From: Pseudomonas viridiflava
GTDB lineage: Bacteria > Pseudomonadota > Gammaproteobacteria > Pseudomonadales > Pseudomonadaceae
Direction of reading: 5' to 3'
Length of the DNA: 48,786 bases
Assembly (NCBI RefSeq): GCF_900590885.1
Contig: NZ_UUON01000015.1
Span: 1 to 48,786 of the forward strand
In this document: piece by piece, positions 18,198 to 26,506 of the stretch
Layout of the letters: every line of letters starts with the position of its first letter
Numbering within the stretch: position 1 is the first letter of the stretch
Translations under genes and position numbers: made by a program
Notes under the pieces: model-generated
What the model was told of the DNA's origin: nothing
Seen by the model: only the letters and a program-made list of their open reading frames with translations
Database searches by the model: none

Positions 18198-19205
18198 TCA
18201 GCTGACCTTCAACACCAACTTCCCAAAGTTCTCGCCGTTGAACAGCTTCATCAACGTCTCCGGGAACGTCTCCAGCCCCTCCACGATATCTTCCTTGCTC
18301 TTGAGCTTGCCCTGCGCCATCCAGCCGCCCATCTCCTGGCCGGCGGCGGCAAAGTTGGCGGCGTGGTCCATCACCACAAAACCTTCCATGCGCGCGCGGT
18401 TGACCAGCAATGACAGATAGTTGGCCGGGCCTTTGACCGCTTCCTTGTTGTTGTATTGGCTGATGGCGCCGCAAATCACAACGCGGGCTTTCAGCGCCAG
18501 GCGGCTGAGGACGGCGTCGAGAATGTCGCCGCCGACGTTATCGAAATACACGTCCACGCCCTTGGGGCACTCGCGCTTGAGGGCGGCGGGCACGTCTTCG
18601 CTCTTGTAGTCGATGGCCGCATCGAAGCCCAGCTCATCCACCAGGAACTTGCATTTATCGGCGCCGCCGGCGATGCCCACCACCCGGCAGCCTTTGATCT
18701 TGGCGATCTGCCCGGCAATGCTGCCCACTGCGCCCGCTGCGCCAGAGATCACCACGGTTTCGCCGGCCTTGGGAGCGCCGGTGTCCAGCAGTGCGAAATA
18801 GGCGGTCATGCCGGTCATGCCCAGCGCCGACAGGTAGCGCGGCAGCGGCGCGAGTGTGGGGTCGACCTTATAGAAGCCGCGCGGCTCACCGAGGAAATAA
18901 TCCTGCACGCCCAGCGCGCCATTCACGTAATCGCCCACGGCAAATTTCGGATTGTTCGAGGCAATCACCTTGCCCACACCCAGTGCACGCATGACCTCGC
19001 CGATACCCACCGGCGGGATGTAGGACTTGCCCTCATTCATCCAGCCACGCATGGCCGGGTCGAGGGACAGGTACTCGTTGCGCACCAGCACTTGCCCGTC
19101 CTGGGGCGTGCCCACCGGCACTTCCTGGTAGGTAAAGGTGTCCCGGGTGGCCGCGCCGACCGGGCGCTTGGCGAGCAGGAATTGGCGATTGGTCTGGGCG
19201 GTCAT
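18198..19205 (-). CDS. NADP-dependent oxidoreductase, CurA family
   Basis: This is a zinc-free medium-chain dehydrogenase/reductase of 335 residues, related to curcumin reductase CurA and leukotriene B4 dehydrogenase. It reduces alpha,beta-unsaturated carbonyl double bonds with NADPH. Typical marks are EYLSLDPAMRGWM in the catalytic domain, the nucleotide loop GAAGAVGS and YFDNVGGDILDAVL. No structural-zinc cysteine cluster is present. The ATG at 19205 is preceded by AAGAG; an upstream in-frame start lacks similarity. It is transcribed alone and may serve in aldehyde or enone detoxification. Confidence 0.93.
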   Translation of the reverse strand: MTAQTNRQFLLAKRPVGAATRDTFTYQEVPVGTPQDGQVLVRNEYLSLDPAMRGWMNEGKSYIPPVGIGEVMRALGVGKVIASNNPKFAVGDYVNGALGVQDYFLGEPRGFYKVDPTLAPLPRYLSALGMTGMTAYFALLDTGAPKAGETVVISGAAGAVGSIAGQIAKIKGCRVVGIAGGADKCKFLVDELGFDAAIDYKSEDVPAALKRECPKGVDVYFDNVGGDILDAVLSRLALKARVVICGAISQYNNKEAVKGPANYLSLLVNRARMEGFVVMDHAANFAAAGQEMGGWMAQGKLKSKEDIVEGLETFPETLMKLFNGENFGKLVLKVS

Positions 19206-19434
19206 GGCAGCGACTCTTTTAGAAATGAACCTCCAGTGATAGACCCAGAATGACTTGGGAGCAAGGCTCACGGGGCGCGCGAATGCTCGCCGATAGGTGC
19301 TGCTGATAGTTGGCCGGTGGGGCTTATCACTGCGATCGATGCAGCCCTAACCGGCCTTTTGATAGTGCTGACGCGCCTGTGCTGGCCTTGGCTAGACTCG
19401 AGCCACGGTTATTTCCCCCATAGGACATCCCCCC

Positions 19435-20196
19435 ATGAGCATGACGTTTTCCGGCCAGGTCGCCCTGGTCACTGGCGCCGCCGCCGGTATTGGCCGCGCC
19501 ACTGCGCTGGCGTTCGCTGCCGAAGGCTTGAAGGTGGTGGTTGCCGACCTGGATGTGGCGGGCGGTGAGGGCACCGTCGCACTGATCCAGCAGGCCGGCG
19601 GCGAAGCGCTGTTTGTGCGCTGCGACGTCACCCTGGAGGCGGACGTGCAGCAACTGATGGCGCAGACCATCGCGGCCTATGGGCGCCTGGACTACGCCTT
19701 CAACAACGCCGGGATCGAGATCGAGAAGGGCAAGCTGGCGGACGGCAGCCTGGATGAGTTCGACGCAATCATGGGCGTTAACGTCAAAGGCGTGTGGCTG
19801 TGCATGAAATACCAACTGCCGCTGCTGCTGGCCCAGGGCGGTGGGGCCATCGTCAATACCGCGTCGGTGGCGGGGTTGGGCGCGGCGCCGAAGATGAGTA
19901 TTTACGCGGCCTCCAAGCATGCCGTGATCGGCCTGACCAAGTCGGCCGCCATCGAGTATGCGAAGAAGAAAATCCGCGTTAACGCCGTGTGCCCGGCGGT
20001 GATCGACACCGACATGTTCCGGCGTGCCTATGAGGCCGACCCACGCAAAGCCGAATTCGCCGCCGCCATGCACCCGGTGGGGCGCATTGGCAAGGTCGAG
20101 GAAATCGCCAGTGCGGTGCTCTACCTGTGCAGTGATGGTGCGGCGTTCACCACCGGCCAGGCATTGGCGGTGGATGGTGGCGCAACAGCGATCTAG
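19435..20196 (+). CDS. Short-chain dehydrogenase/reductase
   Basis: This is a classical SDR of 253 residues. It has the cofactor loop TGAAAGIG (13-20), an acidic Asp38 after the second strand that favours NAD(H), NNAG at 90-93, and the catalytic Ser144, Tyr157 and Lys161 (YAASK). PVGRIGKVEEIASAVLYL and the C-terminal TGQALAVDGG complete the fold. Two ATGs (19435 and 19441) are possible; AGGAC upstream supports the first. The substrate is unknown. It stands alone between the divergent oxidoreductase gene and a MocR regulator. Confidence 0.93.
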   Translation: MSMTFSGQVALVTGAAAGIGRATALAFAAEGLKVVVADLDVAGGEGTVALIQQAGGEALFVRCDVTLEADVQQLMAQTIAAYGRLDYAFNNAGIEIEKGKLADGSLDEFDAIMGVNVKGVWLCMKYQLPLLLAQGGGAIVNTASVAGLGAAPKMSIYAASKHAVIGLTKSAAIEYAKKKIRVNAVCPAVIDTDMFRRAYEADPRKAEFAAAMHPVGRIGKVEEIASAVLYLCSDGAAFTTGQALAVDGGATAI

Positions 20197-20286
20197 GACG
20201 TTGTGTTGCACGTCATTCGAAAAGGGATTGGTGGGTTGTGGGGCATTTCCACAACTGGCGAAGTGCCGCGTCCGAATGTGTATCAC

Positions 20287-20301
20287 TAGGTAAATAACCT
20301 A
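20287..20301. promoter_or_regulatory. Palindrome upstream of MocR gene
   Basis: TAGGT-AAATA-ACCTA is a perfect 5-base-arm palindrome in the AT-rich 203-bp gap. A second short palindrome, TCAACGGGTTGA, is at 20361-20372, close to the MocR start. They could be an autoregulatory operator pair, but this is weak evidence from symmetry alone. Confidence 0.3.
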
Positions 20302-20399
20302 ATAAAATCAATAATTTAATAAATTTTCGAAACCGGTCAACACGAACTTCTGTGCTTAACTCAACGGGTTGAATAACAGACAGTTGAAGTGAGTGGCTC

Positions 20400-21812
20400 A
20401 TGGATTTAGGGATCGATCGACAAGCCCTTGTACCGGTGGTGCAGCAAATCGTCAGCGCCGTGGCGGAGTGGATTCGCAAGAATGGGGTAAGCCCTGGTAC
20501 GCGTTTGCCGTCCATCCGGCAATTTGCCCTTGATAACCTGCTCAGCCAGTCCAGCGTGGTCGAGGCATTCGAGCGAATGGTTGCGCAGGGCTTGCTGGCC
20601 ACCAGGCAAGGCTCGGGTTTTGTGGTGGCCCAGCCGCCGGTTTTGCAGGAAGGCTACTGGTACGAGGGCGCCGAGCGGGAGTGGGGGGCGTTTACCGATA
20701 ACCCATTGGGGGAGCTGAAGCTGGGGTGCGGCTGGTTGCCGGATGCCTGGCGCGAAAGCGATGACATCAGTTATGCGATTCGTGAAGTCAGCCGTACCGA
20801 TACCGCCGGCCTGTTCAACTACAGCACGCCATTGGGGTTGCCGGCGTTGCGTGAGCAACTGCTCAAACGCCTCACCCACGGCAATATCGCCAGCAGCCTT
20901 GACCGCATCCTGACCACCGCAGGCGCCAGCCATGCCCAGGACCTGCTTATACGCACGTTGCTGCGGGCCGGCGACACTGTGGTGGTGGAAACCCCGGGCT
21001 ACGGCAATCTCTATCGGCAATTGGCGTTCCACGGCGTGCAGTTGCTGGAAGTGCCGCGCACCCGCAATGGCCCGGACATCCCGGCGCTCGAAGCGCTGTT
21101 GCAGCGCCATCGACCCAGGTGCCTGTTCATCCACAGCCTGTACCACAACCCCACGGGCACCAGCCTGTGTCGAGCGGTGGCCGAGCGCTTGCTGGAGCTG
21201 GCAGAGAGCAAGGACTTCCTGATCATCGAGGAGGATGTCTACGGCGACCTGCAGCACGCCAGCTGCACGCGGCTTGCAGCGTTGCCCCACGATGGTCGGG
21301 TGATTTATGTCGCGAGCTTTTCCAAAAGCCTGAGCAGTGCCTTGAGGGTTGGTTACCTCAGTGCCAGTACGGCGCTCATCGAACAGCTGGCCAGCCTCAA
21401 GACCTTGACCGGTTTTGGCACTTCGCGGTTTGCCGAAGCGGTGGTGGCGATGTTGCTGGCCAATGGCACCTATCGCAAGTGGGTGCAGCGCCTGCGCAAG
21501 CGGCTGAGTGCGCAAATGGCCGACACCCTGCAAGTGCTGGAGGACGAAGAGTGGGAGGTGTTCGCCGTGCCGGCCGGCGGTATGTTCCTGTGGGCCCGGC
21601 CCGGGGTGGACAATCGCTCACGTTTGCAGGCCTGTGCGCGGCGGCTTGGGGTGCTGCTGTCGCCGGGGGCGTTGTTCTCGCCAAGCGGCGAACCCAGTGA
21701 GTGGCTGCGCATTAACGTGGCCTATGCGGCGGACCAACGGGCCTTGGCGCTGTTCCGCGCCATGGGGCCTGCCAGATCGACCTCGACCATTCTGAAAACG
21801 ACGGGTGTGTAG
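20400..21812 (+). CDS. MocR/PdxR-type GntR regulator with aminotransferase domain
   Basis: This is a 470-residue fusion of an N-terminal GntR winged helix (about 12-78; GTRLPSIRQFALDN then ATRQGSGFVVA) and a fold-type I PLP aminotransferase domain. The PLP-binding signature is complete: Asn250 (YHNPTGT), Asp279/Tyr281, and the Schiff-base Lys309 (SFSKSLSSALRVGYL). MocR regulators sense PLP or amine/amino acid adducts and usually control adjacent metabolic genes divergently. Here no obvious target is adjacent. The flanks are an SDR and a chemoreceptor, both in the same direction. Confidence 0.93.
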   Translation: MDLGIDRQALVPVVQQIVSAVAEWIRKNGVSPGTRLPSIRQFALDNLLSQSSVVEAFERMVAQGLLATRQGSGFVVAQPPVLQEGYWYEGAEREWGAFTDNPLGELKLGCGWLPDAWRESDDISYAIREVSRTDTAGLFNYSTPLGLPALREQLLKRLTHGNIASSLDRILTTAGASHAQDLLIRTLLRAGDTVVVETPGYGNLYRQLAFHGVQLLEVPRTRNGPDIPALEALLQRHRPRCLFIHSLYHNPTGTSLCRAVAERLLELAESKDFLIIEEDVYGDLQHASCTRLAALPHDGRVIYVASFSKSLSSALRVGYLSASTALIEQLASLKTLTGFGTSRFAEAVVAMLLANGTYRKWVQRLRKRLSAQMADTLQVLEDEEWEVFAVPAGGMFLWARPGVDNRSRLQACARRLGVLLSPGALFSPSGEPSEWLRINVAYAADQRALALFRAMGPARSTSTILKTTGV

Positions 21813-21927
21813 CTTTTTGCCATTATTGTGGCGCCAACGTCTTGTGTTCAGTGCCTTGTGGTTGCCAATCTCGCCTCTGGTCAACCGGGCTTGATGGCAT
21901 CTGCCATTGCAAGAGGATTCAAGTGCA

Positions 21928-23895
21928 ATGATTTCGGGCGTGCAACGACGTTTCGCCAACCTGGGTATGGCGAAAAAACTGGGCCTGGGCTTCACCCTGG
22001 TGCTGCTGCTGACCGCGTTGGTAGCGGCTATCGGCGTGTGGTCCCTGCAAACGGTGGGGCAGCGTTTCGAAGGCCTCAAGGCCATGTCGTCGCTCAACAG
22101 CGGTTTGCTCAAGGTGCGCCTGATCGAACAGGACTACGCACTGCACGCCGACCCCAAGGCAGTGGATGCCCTGCATGAAAGCGTCGATGCTCTGGCCGCC
22201 CAGGCAGCGAGCCTCAAGGCGCAGTCGGCCGCCAACGTGCCGGTGATGACCGACGTCGAGCAGGCCCTGGCCGCGTATCGCAAGGCCTTCGACGAGTTCG
22301 TCGAATTGACCCAGACCAAGGACCTGGCCCTGGAAATGGCCAGTTGGTCGGTGTCCAGCGTGGCCAATAACCTTGACGTGTTGCAGGCCGGCCTGGCCGA
22401 CGATGGCGCCTATGGCCTCAAGGAAAGCCAGGGCAAGGAGGGCGCCGAGTTTATCGAGCAGGCGGGGCAGGTCAGCCAGGTGTCGCGCCTCATGCTGCAA
22501 GCCATGAACGAAGCCCATGTGCGCCTGGACCAGAGCCGCAAGGTGGATGCCGACGACGCCGAGCAAGGGAAGATCGAACAGGCTGACCAGGCCCTGGCGC
22601 AGGTCGAAACACTGAAAACCACGGTCAAGGACTCCGGCTACCAGACCGTGCTCAATGAAGTCTCCGGGCATATCGCCGCGTTCAGCGAGAAGCTCGGCGA
22701 ATACACCGGCCTGCTGGCCCAGGAAAAGGTGGTCTACAAACAGCTGCATGAGCGTGCCGACCAGGTGGTCAGTCGGGTCAACCAGGCCTATGCAGCCGAA
22801 GACCAGTCGATGCAGGCGCAACTGAAGAAAAGCGCGCTGCTGATTGTCGGCTCGTCGGCCCTGGCCTTGCTGGTAGGGCTGATTGCAGCGTGGGTGATTA
22901 CCCGCTTGATCGTCGCACCGCTGCGCAGTGTGATCGCGGTGGCCCAGCAGATTGCCGCCGGCGATTTGAGCGGGCGCATGGAGGTCACCCGCCGCGATGA
23001 AATCGGCCAGTTGATGCAGGCGATGCAACAGATGGGCAATGGCTTGAGCCAGATGGTCAGCGGGTTGCAGGCCGGTATCGAGCAATTGGCCAGTTCGGCG
23101 CATTCGCTGTCCAGCGTCACCGAGCAGACCAATGTCGAGGTCAGTAGCCAGAAGGAAGAAACCGAGCAAGTGGCCACGGCCATGAACCAGATGACCGCGA
23201 CGGTGCATGACGTGGCACGCAATGCCGAAGAGGCCGCGCAAGCCGCACAGACCGCCGACGACAAGGTTGAAAGCGGCCAGCAGGTGGTGCGCCAGAGCCT
23301 GCAGCGCATCGAGTTGCTTGCCACCTCAAGCGCCTCGGCCAGTGCCAGCATCGAAAGCCTGAGCGCCGAAATCCAGAATATCGGCACGGTATTGAGTGTG
23401 ATCAAAAGCGTCGCCGAACAGACCAACCTGCTGGCGCTCAACGCCGCCATCGAGGCGGCGCGTGCCGGTGAGCAGGGCCGTGGGTTTGCCGTGGTGGCCG
23501 ATGAGGTGCGGGCATTGGCCAAACGCACGCAGCAATCCACCGAGGAGATCGAACGCCTGGTCAGCACCTTGCGCAGCGCGGCGCAGGCTTCGGTTCAGCA
23601 GATCCAGCAAAGCGGCGAGCTGGTGAAACTGGCGGTCAGCGATACCCTGGAAACCGAAAGCGCACTGGGCAGCATCGCGGCTGCCGTGTCGTTGATCCAG
23701 CAGATGAACCAGCAGATTGCCGCCGCCGCCGAGGAGCAAAGCTCGGTGGCCGAAGAGATCAACCGCAGCGTCACCAGCATTCGCGCCAGCGCCGATCAGT
23801 CGGCGTTGAGCATGCAAGGCAATGCCGCGTCGAGTATCGAACTCGCGCAGTTGGGGGCGGAACTCAAGGGCATGGTGGGGCACTTCCGCCTGTAA
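21928..23895 (+). CDS. Methyl-accepting chemotaxis protein, HBM-type sensor
   Basis: This is a 655-residue inner-membrane chemoreceptor. TM1 lies at about 17-40, followed by an all-helical periplasmic domain of about 255 residues without cysteine, then TM2 at about 297-321, HAMP, and the signalling domain with its highly conserved tip [20 protein letters not shown]. The size and helical character of the sensor match the helical bimodular (HBM) class seen in P. putida McpS and P. aeruginosa TlpQ, so an organic acid or amine ligand is plausible but unproven. The ATG at 21928 lies downstream of an AGAGGA site; a TTG further upstream is less likely. Confidence 0.92.
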   Translation: MISGVQRRFANLGMAKKLGLGFTLVLLLTALVAAIGVWSLQTVGQRFEGLKAMSSLNSGLLKVRLIEQDYALHADPKAVDALHESVDALAAQAASLKAQSAANVPVMTDVEQALAAYRKAFDEFVELTQTKDLALEMASWSVSSVANNLDVLQAGLADDGAYGLKESQGKEGAEFIEQAGQVSQVSRLMLQAMNEAHVRLDQSRKVDADDAEQGKIEQADQALAQVETLKTTVKDSGYQTVLNEVSGHIAAFSEKLGEYTGLLAQEKVVYKQLHERADQVVSRVNQAYAAEDQSMQAQLKKSALLIVGSSALALLVGLIAAWVITRLIVAPLRSVIAVAQQIAAGDLSGRMEVTRRDEIGQLMQAMQQMGNGLSQMVSGLQAGIEQLASSAHSLSSVTEQTNVEVSSQKEETEQVATAMNQMTATVHDVARNAEEAAQAAQTADDKVESGQQVVRQSLQRIELLATSSASASASIESLSAEIQNIGTVLSVIKSVAEQTNLLALNAAIEAARAGEQGRGFAVVADEVRALAKRTQQSTEEIERLVSTLRSAAQASVQQIQQSGELVKLAVSDTLETESALGSIAAAVSLIQQMNQQIAAAAEEQSSVAEEINRSVTSIRASADQSALSMQGNAASSIELAQLGAELKGMVGHFRL

Positions 23896-23928
23896 TCGCC
23901 GGGCGGCGATCACAGGGCAGGGCAGGCG

Positions 23929-24741
23929 TCAGGCGTTGTTGGCGAGGAAGGTCAGCAGCGCTTCATTGACGAAATCCGGGTTTTCGCGGGCGCTGATATG
24001 GCCGGCCTCCGGGATCAGGATCAGGCTGCAGCCGATCAGGTCGGCCATTTCATGGGACTCGGCGGGTGGGCGTGGTTTGTCCTGCTCACCGCACATCACC
24101 AGGGTCGTGTCGGCGTCCAGGCGCGGCAGCTGCGCCAGTATGTCCTCGCGACTGAAAATAATGCGGCCCAGCGGCACGATGCTGCTCAGCAGGCGTTCGC
24201 GGGAAAAGTCTTTCAGCGATTGGCGAAAGCCCAGGTAAAGCGCGGACTCGCGATCGATGCCCGGGCGAAAGAAAATCGGTGCAACCACATCCAGCAACGG
24301 CTCAGGGATGGCGCCGGCGTCTTCGATCATCTTGAACAGCGAGAAATAATACTGACGCGTCGCCTCGGGCTCGGCGCCCAGGTAAGTGTCCATCAGCACC
24401 AGGCTGTTGATCCGCTCGGGTGCCAGCAACGCCAGGCGCGCGCCCCACATGCCGCCCACCGAGAGGCCCACCAGGTTGATCTGTGCGATATCCAGATGGT
24501 CCAGCAGCGCCAGGGCCTGGCGTGCGAGGTCGTCGAGCGATTCGGTGCGTGCGGGCAGGGCGCCCGACTCGCCATGGCCCCACAGCTCGGGGACGATCAC
24601 GCGGTACTGTTGCGACAGGGCTTCGATCTGCGGCGCCCACATGTCGTGGCCCCACAGGTAACTGGAGCCCAGCAGGACGACAGGGCCGGTGCCCTGGTCG
24701 ACGTAGTGCAGCGGTTGTCCATCAATGACGGCGACAGGCAT
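23929..24741 (-). CDS. Alpha/beta hydrolase
   Basis: This is a 270-residue alpha/beta hydrolase with the nucleophile motif GLSVGGMWG (Ser94), the PELWGHGESG loop after strand 4 and C-terminal EAGHISAREN with catalytic His248. The likely acid is Asp222 in CGEQDKPR. It resembles the 3-oxoadipate enol-lactonase/haloperoxidase-like group, but no aromatic catabolic genes are nearby. It is convergent with the chemoreceptor gene across a 33-bp gap and is separated from the next leftward gene by 118 bp. Confidence 0.9.
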   Translation of the reverse strand: MPVAVIDGQPLHYVDQGTGPVVLLGSSYLWGHDMWAPQIEALSQQYRVIVPELWGHGESGALPARTESLDDLARQALALLDHLDIAQINLVGLSVGGMWGARLALLAPERINSLVLMDTYLGAEPEATRQYYFSLFKMIEDAGAIPEPLLDVVAPIFFRPGIDRESALYLGFRQSLKDFSRERLLSSIVPLGRIIFSREDILAQLPRLDADTTLVMCGEQDKPRPPAESHEMADLIGCSLILIPEAGHISARENPDFVNEALLTFLANNA

Positions 24742-24859
24742 AGCAGGCCTCTGACTTCACGGAGTGAGGGGCACTTTTTTACGCTAGTCGGGGGCGGCGG
24801 GATAGGTGCAAAGTGATGGCATCTGGCGAACAGGGTTCGCCAGAGGGGGCGAGCGTGGG

Positions 24860-25630
24860 TCAGTCGTAGATGACTTTCTTTTTCCACTCGGCGTCGGCGT
24901 CGACCGCTTTCAAGCCTTCGGTCAGTTCGTTGGCCTCGGTTTCAGTCTGCTTGCTGTTGGCCAGCACGGTGGAGTTGGCGCGGGCCAACTGACCTTCCAA
25001 CAGTTGCAACTGGGCACTGTAGAGCACCGGCTCCGGCTGTTTGCGCAAGTACTGCACGCCACGTTCGAAGGCCAGGCGCGCCTGGCCCGGTTGGCCTTGT
25101 TGCAAGGCATGCTGGCCGAGGTTGTTGAAGAACTCGATGTGCAGCAGCACCAGGATATGACGGATTTCCTTGATCCAGTGCTTGGCCTCGTTGGCCGGCA
25201 GGAAACCGTCCTGGGCGGCGCGGGTGACCTGGCCGTGCAGGGCTTCGAGCAGGAAACGCACGTCCTTGGCCTTGGCTTCGGTCTGGATCGGGGCGGGCGG
25301 GTTGCTCACCGGGATCGACTCGCCCTGGGCCACCAGCGCGTTCAGCTCGGTGATGCGCGCCTTGATCGGTGCGCTGGTCTTGTTGAGGTTCAACAGGCGC
25401 TGGTTGACGTTGAGTTCCAGGCGGGCCAGCAACAGTTTGAGCGCCGGGGTCATCAGTTGGCCAGGGAAGGTCTCGGTGATTTCACCGCAACGGCGCAGAC
25501 GATCATTGAGTTCGATCTCGGTGCGCTTCTTTTCCAGCTTGTTGTTTTCCACCACGTGGTTCATGTAGCCAATGGCGATCAGTATTACGATCCCGGCTAT
25601 TACCAGCAGGGTGATCATGAGTGGTGTCAC
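24860..25630 (-). CDS. Conserved hypothetical membrane-anchored protein
   Basis: I do not recognise a functional family. The 256-residue product has one N-terminal membrane helix (about 5-21) with no clear cleavage site. A helix-rich, charged body then contains an N-terminal coiled-coil-like stretch (NNKLEKKRTEIELNDRLRR) and a TPR-like segment (GQHALQQGQPGQARLAFERGVQYL, split by helices). It is probably anchored in the inner membrane with a cytoplasmic or periplasmic helical domain. The GTG at 25630 has GAGG 8 nt upstream and is preferred over the ATG at 25618. It appears monocistronic. Confidence 0.75.
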   Translation of the reverse strand: MTPLMITLLVIAGIVILIAIGYMNHVVENNKLEKKRTEIELNDRLRRCGEITETFPGQLMTPALKLLLARLELNVNQRLLNLNKTSAPIKARITELNALVAQGESIPVSNPPAPIQTEAKAKDVRFLLEALHGQVTRAAQDGFLPANEAKHWIKEIRHILVLLHIEFFNNLGQHALQQGQPGQARLAFERGVQYLRKQPEPVLYSAQLQLLEGQLARANSTVLANSKQTETEANELTEGLKAVDADAEWKKKVIYD

Positions 25631-25897
25631 CGGTGTGACCTCTTTATAGGGTTTACAGTGGAGTGTAGTGACTGGGCCATCTGGCGGATAGGACTGATCG
25701 ACCAGTTGCTCAGGTAGTTTCTTCTATATAAGTAGGCGATCCCTGCGTAGATGCACATTGCCATCATTTGCCGGAGCGAACTATAGCGCCTTGTGGCGCG
25801 CCAGAATATAGGCGCCAAAGCCCGGACACGCACAATCTGCCTGCAAGCCCGGAAACCAGATCGAAGTCATTGATTTTAATATATTTATCCTTGGGGG
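25631..25897. other. Non-coding intergenic region
   Basis: The 358-bp gap from 25631 to 25988 lies between the leftward gene ending at 24860 and the tRNA-Glu operon. I see no gene in it. The last 90 bp are AT-rich and end in a strong tRNA promoter. The left part should contain the promoter of the leftward gene, though no clear hexamer pair is visible. Confidence 0.6.
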
Positions 25898-25926
25898 TTG
25901 ACGACCTTTCAATCCATCCATAGAAT
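25898..25926 (+). promoter_or_regulatory. Sigma-70 promoter of tRNA-Glu/Gly operon
   Basis: TTGACG, a 17-bp spacer and TAGAAT form a near-consensus promoter, followed by a GC-rich GCGCGCC discriminator typical of stringently controlled stable-RNA genes. The first tRNA begins 63 bp downstream. Confidence 0.88.
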
Positions 25927-25988
25927 GCGCGCCACTTAACGCGTAAAGCACACAGCGAAACGCGCCAAGTAGTGAATGTTGTACGCGT

Positions 25989-26064
25989 GTCCCCTTCGTC
26001 TAGTGGCCTAGGACACCGCCCTTTCACGGCGGTAACAGGGGTTCGAGTCCCCTAGGGGACGCCA
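25989..26064 (+). tRNA. tRNA-Glu (anticodon TTC), copy 1
   Basis: This 76-base cloverleaf has acceptor arms GTCCCCT/AGGGGAC, anticodon loop CTTTCAC, T-loop GTTCGAGTC and an encoded CCA. It is identical to copy 2 at 26249. Confidence 0.97.
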
Positions 26065-26068
26065 ATAT

Positions 26069-26144
<76 letters not shown>

Positions 26145-26248
26145 AGTTTAAGCAGTGTGGCCCTCGGGCGGCACTGAGTGAAACCAGGGCAGAATCTTCG
26201 GATTCAACCTCTGGGCACTGAAATACACACCATGTGTTTCAGTTGTGT

Positions 26249-26324
26249 GTCCCCTTCGTCTAGTGGCCTAGGACACCGCCCTTTCACGGCGGTAACAGGG
26301 GTTCGAGTCCCCTAGGGGACGCCA
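26249..26324 (+). tRNA. tRNA-Glu (anticodon TTC), copy 2
   Basis: This is an exact duplicate of the tRNA at 25989, including CCA. It is separated from the first Glu-Gly pair by a 104-base spacer that is not duplicated. No separate strong promoter is seen in that spacer. Confidence 0.97.
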
Positions 26325-26327
26325 TTT

Positions 26328-26403
<76 letters not shown>

Positions 26404-26412
26404 TATTCAACG

Positions 26413-26443
26413 AAAACGCCGATCAGCAATGATCGGCGTTTTT
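26413..26443 (+). terminator. Terminator of tRNA-Glu/Gly operon
   Basis: Arms AAAACGCCGATC and GATCGGCGTTTT with a 6-base loop, ending in TTTTT, form a classic intrinsic terminator after the second tRNA-Gly. Confidence 0.92.
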
Positions 26444-26468
26444 GTTTGCGCGTCATTTATAGCGGTCG

Positions 26469-26494
26469 AAAAAAAGCCCGCCATCGCGGCGGGC
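26469..26494 (-). terminator. Terminator of the M20 peptidase gene
   Basis: A GCCCGCC-ATCGC-GGCGGGC hairpin followed by seven T on the minus strand lies 13 bases after the peptidase stop codon. Confidence 0.9.
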
Positions 26495-26506
26495 TCAGTT
26501 TCATGC

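Noticed and set aside
21895..21911. Possible sigma-54 promoter before the chemoreceptor (TGGCAT ... TTGCA)
   Set aside because: The spacing between the GG and GC elements is one base too long for a functional -24/-12 promoter.
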